Positions 6,828-12,778 of a stretch of 64,000 bases of DNA are shown piece by piece. Source of the stretch: a virus. The notes under the pieces were generated by a model. That model was not told the DNA's origin and did not search any database. It worked only from the letters and a program-made list of their open reading frames with translations. Both the position numbers and the translations under genes were made by a program. Numbering within the stretch: the stretch's first letter is position 1; the number at the start of each line of letters is the position of its first letter. The stretch is taken from positions 1 through 64,000 of IMG/VR virus record IMGVR_UViG_3300044638_004964. One strand, given 5' to 3'.

Positions 6828-7108
6828 TGAAAATACAAACAACAGCAACATATGAGTATGATCTTGTGCGTACTTGTTTTGCTTGCCCAGAACAATACGA
6901 AGTATATGATAAAAATAATAAACGAGTTGGGTATCTCAGACTCAGACATGGAGAATTTACAGCGGAGTATCCATACTGTGGCGGGAAAACAGTTTATGAG
7001 TCGTATCCAGATGGAGATGGAATCTTTGAAGAATATGAAAGAATGTTTGAACTAACAAAAGCTATAGAAGCAATTCATGCACAGCTAGTTATAGATAATA
7101 AAATATGA
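6827..7108 (+). CDS. hypothetical protein (93 aa)
   Basis: The sequence suggests a compact alpha/beta domain: C-F-A-C-P-E-Q-Y-E-V-Y-D near the start, G-Y-L-R-L-R-H-G-E-F-T, and a C-terminal helix. No family was recognised. It overlaps the previous stop by one base and the next start by four. Confidence 0.6.
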   Translation: MKIQTTATYEYDLVRTCFACPEQYEVYDKNNKRVGYLRLRHGEFTAEYPYCGGKTVYESYPDGDGIFEEYERMFELTKAIEAIHAQLVIDNKI

Positions 7109-7248
7109 TAGCACAAGTTTCTATAGTTCGTCGCCCAATATGTCCGACATTTATTCATGATGACACAACAAGAATAATAGTATGTTTAATTGGATTAATT
7201 GTTTGCTGCACGATCTTTTACAAGATAGCAAAAAATTTTAATAAGTAA
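7105..7248 (+). CDS. single-pass membrane protein (47 aa)
   Basis: ATG 7105 overlaps the preceding TGA and TAA is at 7246-7248. Residues 24-40 form a hydrophobic segment (I-I-V-C-L-I-G-L-I-V-C-C), followed by a short basic tail. Coupling to the upstream gene supports it. Confidence 0.5.
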   Translation: MIAQVSIVRRPICPTFIHDDTTRIIVCLIGLIVCCTIFYKIAKNFNK

Positions 7249-7262
7249 TTGAAAGGAACAGT

Positions 7263-7505
7263 ATGTATATACCAAGTGTTGATGATCTTAGGAATATGGG
7301 ATATAAGGTGAAAGTTATTCATCAGAGAAATAAGGATAATGATGGCACAATCATGACAAAGGGTGGAAAAACAATTATTTTTATTACTGATGAACATGGG
7401 AATACTATTGAATCTCATGCAAGGTGTTCAAGTTTAGACGGTTTTAATAAGAAGCTTGGTATTAGAATTGCTATCGGGAGGGCTTTAAGTCAGATAAATA
7501 AATAA
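7263..7505 (+). CDS. hypothetical protein (80 aa), paralogue of 1276
   Basis: The start follows a GAAAGGA site. The protein shares the opening L-R-N-M-G-Y-K-V-K-V-I-H, a central beta segment with I-I-F-I-T-D, and the C-terminal N-K-K-L-G-I-R-I-A-I-G-R with the product at 1276-1605. It lacks about 30 residues of that protein's middle. This is a second duplicated family in the accessory region. Function unknown. Confidence 0.6.
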   Translation: MYIPSVDDLRNMGYKVKVIHQRNKDNDGTIMTKGGKTIIFITDEHGNTIESHARCSSLDGFNKKLGIRIAIGRALSQINK

Positions 7506-7555
7506 ATAGGTGTATTATAATTTAGGGACGAATATTCCTTAACATAGGAGTCTCT

Positions 7556-7897
7556 ATGAGTAAATCAAGTTTAACAACCGTGTTATTACTATCATGTTTA
7601 ATGTTTATGGCAAGTGTTCAAGCAAAAGATAATAGAAAAGTATTAATAGTATTTTCAGCATCTTGGTGCCAATCGTGCCAAATTGCTAAAAATGACATGG
7701 AAGTTGATGAGAATCTTGTAGAAACTTTGAAAAATTATGAGATCATCGAAGCGGATTATGATGTTGACAAAGACCTAGTACAAGGCTATAATATCAAAAC
7801 GATACCAACGTTTGTGGTATATAGCGGTGGAAAAGAAATTAAAAGAAAAGTTGGATATGACGGGAGAGCTAAAGGATTGAATAGCTTTCTCAAATAA
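7556..7897 (+). CDS. exported thioredoxin-like protein
   Basis: A signal peptide (residues 1-23, ending V-Q-A) precedes a thioredoxin fold with W-C-Q-S-C at 37-41 and the cis-proline in T-I-P-T (Pro84). The mature domain, about 90 residues, should act on disulfides in the envelope or periplasm. An AGGAG site precedes the ATG. It is followed within 7 bases by the tmRNA and then by other exported proteins, suggesting a group that modifies the host envelope or assists folding of secreted phage proteins. Phage thioredoxins are usually cytoplasmic, so the leader is unusual. Confidence 0.85.
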   Translation: MSKSSLTTVLLLSCLMFMASVQAKDNRKVLIVFSASWCQSCQIAKNDMEVDENLVETLKNYEIIEADYDVDKDLVQGYNIKTIPTFVVYSGGKEIKRKVGYDGRAKGLNSFLK

Positions 7898-7903
7898 GAA
7901 AGA

Positions 7904-8253
7904 GGGCCAGTAAAGGTATCGACAGGTAAAATAGATATAAACTGCATTAACTGGTTAATCGAATGGCCAGTATAAAAATCGATTAAAACTGTTAATTGGC
8001 GAAGTAACTCTCGCTCTCGCTGCCTAATTAATTAGGTAATGAGTGGGGCGGCATGAGCCTTATTACCAAATCATGCTGACGCAGATAATCTGATATGGTA
8101 GCCTTACCAGACATAAATAGGGATGATGATTGTACTCAATCTGACTCAGATAATTCTGATAGCTTTGTTAATTGTGCGATAACAACTAACTAATAATGTA
8201 GAAGTTTATATTGATGTTTATTCTGGACAGGGGTTCGACTCCCCTCTGGTCCA
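7904..8253 (+). ncRNA. ssrA: tmRNA (transfer-messenger RNA)
   Basis: tmRNA rescues stalled ribosomes by charging with Ala and then encoding a degradation tag. The ends form a tRNA-like domain: GGGCCAG (7904-7910) pairs with CTGGTCC (8246-8252), discriminator A 8253, and T arm AGGGG-TTCGACT-CCCCT at 8229-8245. The 5' side carries TATCGACAGG, matching the conserved tmRNA 5' segment, and ATAAAC (7937-7942) can pair with GTTTAT (8216-8221) as helix 2. The tag frame is at 7998-8027. The 350-base length is typical. CCA is not encoded. No promoter is obvious, so it may be processed from a longer transcript. Confidence 0.93.
7998..8027 (+). other. tmRNA tag reading frame, peptide GEVTLALAA
   Basis: From resume codon GGC (7998-8000) the frame reads G-E-V-T-L-A-L-A-A and stops at TAA (8025-8027). 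The A-L-A-A end is the classic protease-recognition signal. In established tags a Gly-Glu start is known from Bacteroidetes (for example GENNYALAA), and a Gly start also from some others, whereas Ala is commonest. The resume codon is inferred from the tag pattern, not measured. Confidence 0.8.
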
Positions 8254-8258
8254 CTGTT

Positions 8259-8288
8259 TTGGTTTGAACCACATGGATGTGGTATAGT
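8259..8288 (+). promoter_or_regulatory. possible sigma70-like promoter
   Basis: TTGGTT (8259-8264) and TATAGT (8283-8288) are 18 bases apart, just after the tmRNA 3' end. A small inverted repeat CCACAT/ATGTGG spans the spacer. It would drive the secreted peptide gene at 8308. The -35 is weaker than in the other promoters. Confidence 0.45.
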
Positions 8289-8307
8289 TTTTAACTTAGG
8301 AGAATTT

Positions 8308-8523
8308 ATGAAGACTTTTATTACATGTGTTGCTCTTTGTTTTTGTGTCAACGCCGCTAGTGCTGGCGAATGTGTTAATGGTAGCTGTAATCTTCGCAGC
8401 CGTACTGTTACCGTAGCCCGTGAGCTTATTAGTGTTCCTGTTGAGGTAACACGACGCACGGTGGAGGCTACACGAAATGTTGGTCGCCGCACGGTAGCTC
8501 GCGTTCGAAGCGTTGTTCGTTGA
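8308..8523 (+). CDS. small exported Arg/Val-rich protein (71 aa)
   Basis: A signal peptide (about residues 1-19, ending A-A-S-A) follows an AGGAG site. The mature part has C-V-N-G-S-C and then a Thr/Val/Arg-rich tail (V-T-R-R-T-V-E-A-T-R-N-V-G-R-R) with strong positive charge. It uses CGT/CGC Arg codons rather than AGA, suggesting high expression or a different origin. It could bind nucleic acid or anionic envelope polymers; function unknown. Confidence 0.65.
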   Translation: MKTFITCVALCFCVNAASAGECVNGSCNLRSRTVTVARELISVPVEVTRRTVEATRNVGRRTVARVRSVVR

Positions 8524-8801
8524 TTCTAATGTGGTTCTCACATAAAGGTTGAGATTAAATCTGACGCCGATTCCCCAATAAGGAAATAAAAGCAGAGCCA
8601 CGTTCAAACTGGTACAATATGTCTGGAACCAAAGCTTAGGTATAACTTTTATGATTACTTACCGATAGTGAGGTAATGATGTTTTATTGGGGTAGTTATC
8701 GACCTATACTGAGATTGATCAATCAATTGCGAAAAATGGATATGCGAACAATCCATCCAATAGCATTTAAATCCACGCTTGTTCGTAAAAAAGAGGGTAA
8801 C
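8524..8801 (+). other. 278-base non-coding stretch with inverted repeats
   Basis: I see no supported gene here. CCCCAATAA (8573-8581) is exactly complementary to TTATTGGGG (8684-8692). TTACC/GGTAA forms a hairpin near 8660-8675, GATTGATCAATC is a perfect 12-base palindrome near 8713, and TGGAT/ATCCA forms another hairpin near 8738. A TACAAT-like -10 lies near 8614 without a good -35. It may hold a small RNA or a folded leader of the following gene. Confidence 0.4.
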
Positions 8802-9095
8802 ATGTCACTAGTTTATAATGTAACCGCTGGGCCAGTTGTAGATAACGATGTTGTCGAGCGTAGGCTAACAGTAACTGTTAATGGTGAAGTATCACAGGTA
8901 GCCACAAACTCAAATGATACTACTTCATTCGGAGAGTTTTCCTTTGCAGAAAATGACAACGTTGTTCTAACACTGGTTGACGTTGATGATGCTGGAAACG
9001 TAAGTTCCCCAGCAGTATTAGAGTTTACCGCTGCCGATACCATTCCTCCAGCAAAGCCGGGAGAATTTGGAGTAACTTTGGTACGAGAAGAGTAA
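8802..9095 (+). CDS. Ig-like beta-sandwich protein (97 aa)
   Basis: The start at 8802 is chosen for the GAGGG site; an in-frame ATG at 8676 would put the structured region into coding sequence. The product is one beta-sandwich by pattern (L-T-V-T-V-N-G, F-S-F-A-E-N-D, V-V-L-T-L-V-D-V-D-D-A-G-N) with no signal peptide, resembling Ig-like or FN3-like modules on virion surfaces. It is followed by a strong terminator. A minor virion or decoration protein is the best guess. Confidence 0.55.
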   Translation: MSLVYNVTAGPVVDNDVVERRLTVTVNGEVSQVATNSNDTTSFGEFSFAENDNVVLTLVDVDDAGNVSSPAVLEFTAADTIPPAKPGEFGVTLVREE

Positions 9096-9119
9096 AAAAG
9101 TCAATTTATTGGCACAGAT

Positions 9120-9147
9120 AAGGGGATAGCCAATTGGCTATCCCTTT
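9120..9147 (+). terminator. hairpin terminator
   Basis: GGGATAGCCA (9123-9132) pairs exactly with TGGCTATCCC (9135-9144) around a two-base centre, followed by TTT. The palindrome may work for both strands. It lies 25 bases after the Ig-like gene. Confidence 0.65.
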
Positions 9148-9174
9148 ACTGTTATATGGAAAGGTGTATATAGT
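9145..9174 (+). promoter_or_regulatory. possible sigma70-like promoter
   Basis: TTTACT (9145-9150) and TATAGT (9169-9174) are separated by 18 bases, immediately after the terminator and about 40 bases before the protease gene. Confidence 0.45.
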
Positions 9175-9212
9175 ATTGGTAATTTCATAACTGGCACCGA
9201 AAGGATATCGCC

Positions 9213-9983
9213 ATGAAAAAGCTAATATTAATACTTTTCTGTCTATTTCTAGAGAATAATTTGATAGCTGGCACAATAGATCAAAACGTGCCAGATTCTA
9301 AATATGTTGAATATGGCGATAAGCATGAGTCAGTAGTAAAGCAAGAAGGAAATCACGACAACAAGGATAATACATATTTTTACGCATCAGCAGTAATTAT
9401 TAAACCTAGATGGTTATTAACCGCCGCCCACGTAATTAAAGGTAGTAAAAATTGTAGAATTGTTGTTGGTAAAAAAACTATACCAATAGACTTCATAAAG
9501 CATCACGCCTCATATGAAGAAAATAAATTTGGAAAATACGATATTGGAATAGGGCATTTAAAAGAAGATGCTGACATATCTTTTTATCCAGAATTATATA
9601 GTAAAAATGACGAAGTTGGTAAGATTTGTAGCATGGCTGGATATGGTATTACTGGAACATTTCAAAGCACAGAAAGAAAAGTAGACGATCTAAAAAGAGC
9701 GGGATCAAATATAATAGAAGCAACCGACAAAGACTTATTGATATGTTCTTTAAAGGATGGCCCAAGAACCAGTTTAGAATTCTTAATATGTCATGGTGAC
9801 AGTGGTGGTGGTTTATTCATAGATAAAAAACTAGCAGGAATAAATTCTTGTATTCTTACGGAAGATAAAAAATTAGATTCAAATATTAATGATTGGTCAG
9901 GACACACCAGAGTTAGTTTATTTATTGATTGGATAAAAGAGGTAATGGATACCATAGAAAAGGCAGAACAAGCCAAACCATGA
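9213..9983 (+). CDS. exported trypsin-like serine protease
   Basis: A signal peptide (residues 1-19) leads to a chymotrypsin-fold domain with the complete triad: His73 in L-T-A-A-H-V, Asp110 in K-Y-D-I-G-I and Ser197 in C-H-G-D-S-G-G-G. At 256 residues it is a single catalytic domain without an obvious PDZ. It would act outside the cytoplasm after export. It has its own promoter and GAAAGGA site. Exported S1-type proteases are rare in phages; roles could include superinfection exclusion, envelope processing or lysis. The G-D-S-G-G core makes the family assignment firm. Confidence 0.88.
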   Translation: MKKLILILFCLFLENNLIAGTIDQNVPDSKYVEYGDKHESVVKQEGNHDNKDNTYFYASAVIIKPRWLLTAAHVIKGSKNCRIVVGKKTIPIDFIKHHASYEENKFGKYDIGIGHLKEDADISFYPELYSKNDEVGKICSMAGYGITGTFQSTERKVDDLKRAGSNIIEATDKDLLICSLKDGPRTSLEFLICHGDSGGGLFIDKKLAGINSCILTEDKKLDSNINDWSGHTRVSLFIDWIKEVMDTIEKAEQAKP

Positions 9984-10303
9984 TTTTTCAAAAACTACTA
10001 CAGTATTTTTTCAGAACAGACGAATATGGTGCTAGGTCGCCACGATGGGCTATAATAAGGAGAGAGCATCTAGAAAATAATCCACGCTGTGCAGCATGTG
10101 GAAGAAATAAAAAGATAGAGGTTCATCATATAAAACCATTTCATTTAAATCCAGAATTAGAATTAGATCCAAATAATTTGATTTCTTTATGCGACGATCC
10201 TTGTCACTTTGTGTTTGGTCATTTAATGAATTATAGGAGTTGGAATACCAATGTTATCGAAGACTGTAAAAGATATCTTGACAGAATTAAAAATAGGCCA
10301 TAA
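9980..10303 (+). CDS. HNH endonuclease (107 aa)
   Basis: The start at 9980 overlaps the protease stop. The product has the HNH core: C-A-A-C-G, V-H-H-I-K-P-F-H, an N-L-I-S-L-C segment and D-P-C-H. The size matches short free-standing HNH nucleases, including those near phage packaging genes. As no terminase is in sight, a homing or accessory nuclease is the safer reading. Confidence 0.8.
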   Translation: MIFQKLLQYFFRTDEYGARSPRWAIIRREHLENNPRCAACGRNKKIEVHHIKPFHLNPELELDPNNLISLCDDPCHFVFGHLMNYRSWNTNVIEDCKRYLDRIKNRP

Positions 10304-10385
10304 ATTTTATATAGTATTGAGTATACAGGGTTTTTGTTTAGGATATATGATTGGATTTTTAATGTCTTATTTTGAAATTCTATAA
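10251..10385 (+). CDS. small membrane protein overlapping the HNH gene (44 aa)
   Basis: ATG 10251 lies within the 3' end of the HNH gene in another frame, follows AGGAG by 10 bases, and runs to TAA 10383-10385. Residues 19-40 are hydrophobic (F-Y-I-V-L-S-I-Q-G-F-C-L-G). The overlap is about 50 bases, more than usual here, so this is tentative. It fills an otherwise empty gap before the next promoter. Confidence 0.4.
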   Translation: MLSKTVKDILTELKIGHKFYIVLSIQGFCLGYMIGFLMSYFEIL

Positions 10386-10392
10386 CTTGCTA

Positions 10393-10421
10393 TTGACAAA
10401 ATTGACTTGGTGGGCTATCAT
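10393..10421 (+). promoter_or_regulatory. sigma70-like promoter
   Basis: TTGACA (10393-10398) and TATCAT (10416-10421) are spaced by 17 bases. The transcript should start near 10428, so the ATG at 10428 would be leaderless and the ATG at 10458 is preferred. Confidence 0.65.
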
Positions 10422-10457
10422 AGTTAGATGCAAGCTCACCCAAAAGAAAAATTGAAC

Positions 10458-10721
10458 ATGTTAGACTTAAGAGAATACAACAAAGCTCCCTCTAGTTATT
10501 TAGAGGATAAGCAAAAAATTAAAAAATTGATATCAGATGTTGGTTATAAACATCTTCTTGAATATCTTATCGAAGATATAGATAACTATGAAATCCTTGG
10601 TCACGATGACTTATGGATATTAAGGATGGCAGAAAGTCTAGAAGATGCTTACAATGTATTTATGCAAAAGTATAAGGACGAAGACAACATAGATAGTAGG
10701 ATAACACCAAATGAGAATTGA
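10458..10721 (+). CDS. hypothetical protein (87 aa)
   Basis: This helical, acidic protein (D-L-R-E-Y-N-K-A-P-S-S-Y and later E-S-L-E-D-A-Y-N-V-F) lacks membrane segments or known motifs. The ATG at 10428 is an alternative start that adds ten residues. It is the first gene of the thyX operon. Confidence 0.55.
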   Translation: MLDLREYNKAPSSYLEDKQKIKKLISDVGYKHLLEYLIEDIDNYEILGHDDLWILRMAESLEDAYNVFMQKYKDEDNIDSRITPNEN

Positions 10722-11067
10722 TCATGCATTAAATGTTAAGGTTGGAGATCATCTAATGAATACATTCTTGGATGATGTTGTTGTAACCAGTATATACAAA
10801 GAAGGTGGAGTCATTGTGTTTGGCACAATCGACACAAGACTAAGACAAGTAGCTTACTCTTATGATTATGTATACTTAGTCGATATTGGTCCAAATGATA
10901 TTTCTGATGAAGAATCTAGTTTTATAAATTGGGCTAGAGAAAATAGAGAAAGCATAGAAGAACAGTTAGAAAATCTAGATTTAATAAAACGGTCTTATAT
11001 GCAGGGGTTTGGCATGGGCTATGCTTACAAAAAAATAATGTCCCATGAGGAGTTAATGCAGAAATGA
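10711..11067 (+). CDS. hypothetical protein (118 aa)
   Basis: The N-terminal 60 residues form a probable beta-barrel (V-K-V-G-D-H-L, V-V-V-T-S-I-Y, V-Y-L-V-D-I) and the remainder is helical. It overlaps neighbours by 11 and 4 bases, so it is co-translated with thyX. Function unknown. Confidence 0.6.
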   Translation: MRIDHALNVKVGDHLMNTFLDDVVVTSIYKEGGVIVFGTIDTRLRQVAYSYDYVYLVDIGPNDISDEESSFINWARENRESIEEQLENLDLIKRSYMQGFGMGYAYKKIMSHEELMQK

Positions 11068-11720
11068 GCTATGTAAAATTAATCAGCATTACCGCAGACT
11101 GCGAAAAACTAATGGCATACTGTGCTAGAGTCTCAAATCCAAGCGGACAAAATAATGACAGTATTGCAAAACTCTTAAAGTATTGCATCGCTCATGAACA
11201 TTGGAGTATTTTTGAGCAGGGCTTTATGACAGTAGAGATTAATACTACAAGAGGTATTGCCGCACAGATTCTTCGTCATCGTAGTTTTACGTTTCAAGAG
11301 TTTAGCCAAAGGTATGCTGACGCTACGCTTTTATCAGAGGATATTCCACTTTTTGAATTAAGGCGACAAGACAACAAGAATCGCCAGAATAGCATAGATG
11401 ATATATCTAATGAGACTAAAGTAAAATGGAATGCTCAAATTCGTGAACATTTTTCTAAAGCCAAGGCTATTTATGATGGCATGATTGCTGATGGAATAGC
11501 TAAAGAGTGTGCAAGATTTGTATTACCATTAGCTGTTCCAACAAGATTATATGTTAGCGGTTCAATAAGATCATGGATTACATATATAGCATTAAGAGAA
11601 AAGCACGGTACTCAAAAAGAACACATTGATATTGCTAAAGGCTGCAAAAATATATTTTGCCAGCAATTACCATTAACTTCTGAAGCTTTGGGAGGGTTTG
11701 AAAAAGAATGGTGTATATAA
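11064..11720 (+). CDS. thyX: flavin-dependent thymidylate synthase
   Basis: ThyX makes dTMP from dUMP using methylene-tetrahydrofolate and FAD with NADPH. The hallmark RHRxxSxxxxSxR region is present in expanded form at 71-83 (R-H-R-S-F-T-F-Q-E-F-S-Q-R), with the usual H-W-S-I-F-E-Q segment before it and A-R-F-V-L-P after it. Its 218 residues are normal length. It supplies dTMP for phage replication along with the RNR, dUTPase, dCMP deaminase and dNMP kinase in this window. An HNH gene follows directly. Confidence 0.93.
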   Translation: MSYVKLISITADCEKLMAYCARVSNPSGQNNDSIAKLLKYCIAHEHWSIFEQGFMTVEINTTRGIAAQILRHRSFTFQEFSQRYADATLLSEDIPLFELRRQDNKNRQNSIDDISNETKVKWNAQIREHFSKAKAIYDGMIADGIAKECARFVLPLAVPTRLYVSGSIRSWITYIALREKHGTQKEHIDIAKGCKNIFCQQLPLTSEALGGFEKEWCI

Positions 11721-11761
11721 GAATGTATACTATACATATATACATTCTAGGAGACACTATT

Positions 11762-12364
11762 ATGCCAAGGAATAAAAGTCTAAAAATAGGTGATATTATA
11801 GGTTATGATAATTTAGAAGTAATAAATACAAAAACTATAATAGAAGGTAAAACTCAAACAAAACGTGCATGGTCTGAAGTTTATTGTAGATTGTGCGGAA
11901 AAAAGAAATGGATGAGAAACAACATCTTAAAAAGAGAAAGAACTTCAAGTTGCGGATGTGCTTCCAGAGATTCTAAAACATGGAAAATAAAAAAAGATAG
12001 GAATATGACTTGGCAGTTAGATCAAGGAGAATCAGCATTCAATAATTTATATTATCAGTATCTTAAAAGTGCAGAAAAAAGAAATTTATCTTTCGCATTA
12101 TCAAAAATAGAGTTTAAACAATTTACAAAAAATCCATGCTATTATTGCGGGAGAGAACCTCATAGAATAATAAAAGGTCAAGGTAAAACTAGTGGAGATT
12201 ATGTATACAACGGTTTAGACAGAATCGATAATAACGATGGGTACAATTTAGATAATATTGTTAGTTGTTGTTTTGATTGTAATTCTAGCAAAAGAACATT
12301 TTCGCAAAAAGATTTTTTTGCACATGTAAAACGAATCTATGATTTACATCATGAAAAAATGTAA
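11762..12364 (+). CDS. HNH homing endonuclease with N-terminal zinc motif
   Basis: The start at 11762 follows AGGAG. The N-terminal half has C-R-L-C-G and C-G-C-A motifs like those of the HNH proteins at 15946 and 49675. The C-terminal half has C-Y-Y-C-G, N-G-L-D-R-I-D-N-N and C-F-D-C-N, the beta-beta-alpha-metal nuclease core. It sits directly behind thyX, a frequent homing target. It is more A-rich than its neighbours, consistent with recent acquisition. Confidence 0.82.
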   Translation: MPRNKSLKIGDIIGYDNLEVINTKTIIEGKTQTKRAWSEVYCRLCGKKKWMRNNILKRERTSSCGCASRDSKTWKIKKDRNMTWQLDQGESAFNNLYYQYLKSAEKRNLSFALSKIEFKQFTKNPCYYCGREPHRIIKGQGKTSGDYVYNGLDRIDNNDGYNLDNIVSCCFDCNSSKRTFSQKDFFAHVKRIYDLHHEKM

Positions 12365-12385
12365 TAAAATTTATTTAGGTGAGAA

Positions 12386-12685
12386 ATGATCAAACTTGAA
12401 ATGTCTGAAAGCGATATTATTAGGGCGGTTAAAAATCCAGCCACATCCCCGCTACAATATTTAAGTGCCAGAATCTTTAAAAGAGATGTGCGGGATATTG
12501 ATGTTGGAAGAGATGGGATTATAATCTGGGAAGATTATATAGATGACTATATTTCTTATAGATATTGTGAAGAGGATATTCAACTCTTAGATCAATTCCT
12601 TTATGAATGGGAAGAGTTTGTTGATGGGGAAATAAGTGATTTTGACTTAGAACCCATATCTTTTTGCGTATATCAGAACGGCTGA
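12386..12685 (+). CDS. hypothetical protein (99 aa)
   Basis: This is an acidic, aromatic-rich protein (D-Y-I-D-D-Y-I-S-Y-R-Y) with a GGTGAGA-type ribosome site. No family was recognised. It ends 22 bases before the rIIA promoter. Confidence 0.55.
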   Translation: MIKLEMSESDIIRAVKNPATSPLQYLSARIFKRDVRDIDVGRDGIIIWEDYIDDYISYRYCEEDIQLLDQFLYEWEEFVDGEISDFDLEPISFCVYQNG

Positions 12686-12706
12686 AAAATTTTTTAAGTC
12701 TGCTGC

Positions 12707-12734
12707 TTGACAACGCCGATACATGGTGTAGAAT
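12707..12734 (+). promoter_or_regulatory. sigma70-like promoter for rIIA-rIIB
   Basis: TTGACA (12707-12712) and TAGAAT (12729-12734) have 16-base spacing, 45 bases before the rIIA start, which has AGGAG. Confidence 0.7.
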
Positions 12735-12778
12735 CAAAGCACATTCAGCCACTTAGCACTTTTAGGAGATAAGCAATT

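Noticed and set aside
7516-7521. TATAAT before the thioredoxin gene as a promoter
   Set aside because: No plausible -35 box at the right distance; it may be an isolated match.
8190-8607. Minus-strand ORFs over the tmRNA end and Arg-rich gene
   Set aside because: They overlap the tmRNA and a signal-peptide gene on the + strand and lack ribosome sites.
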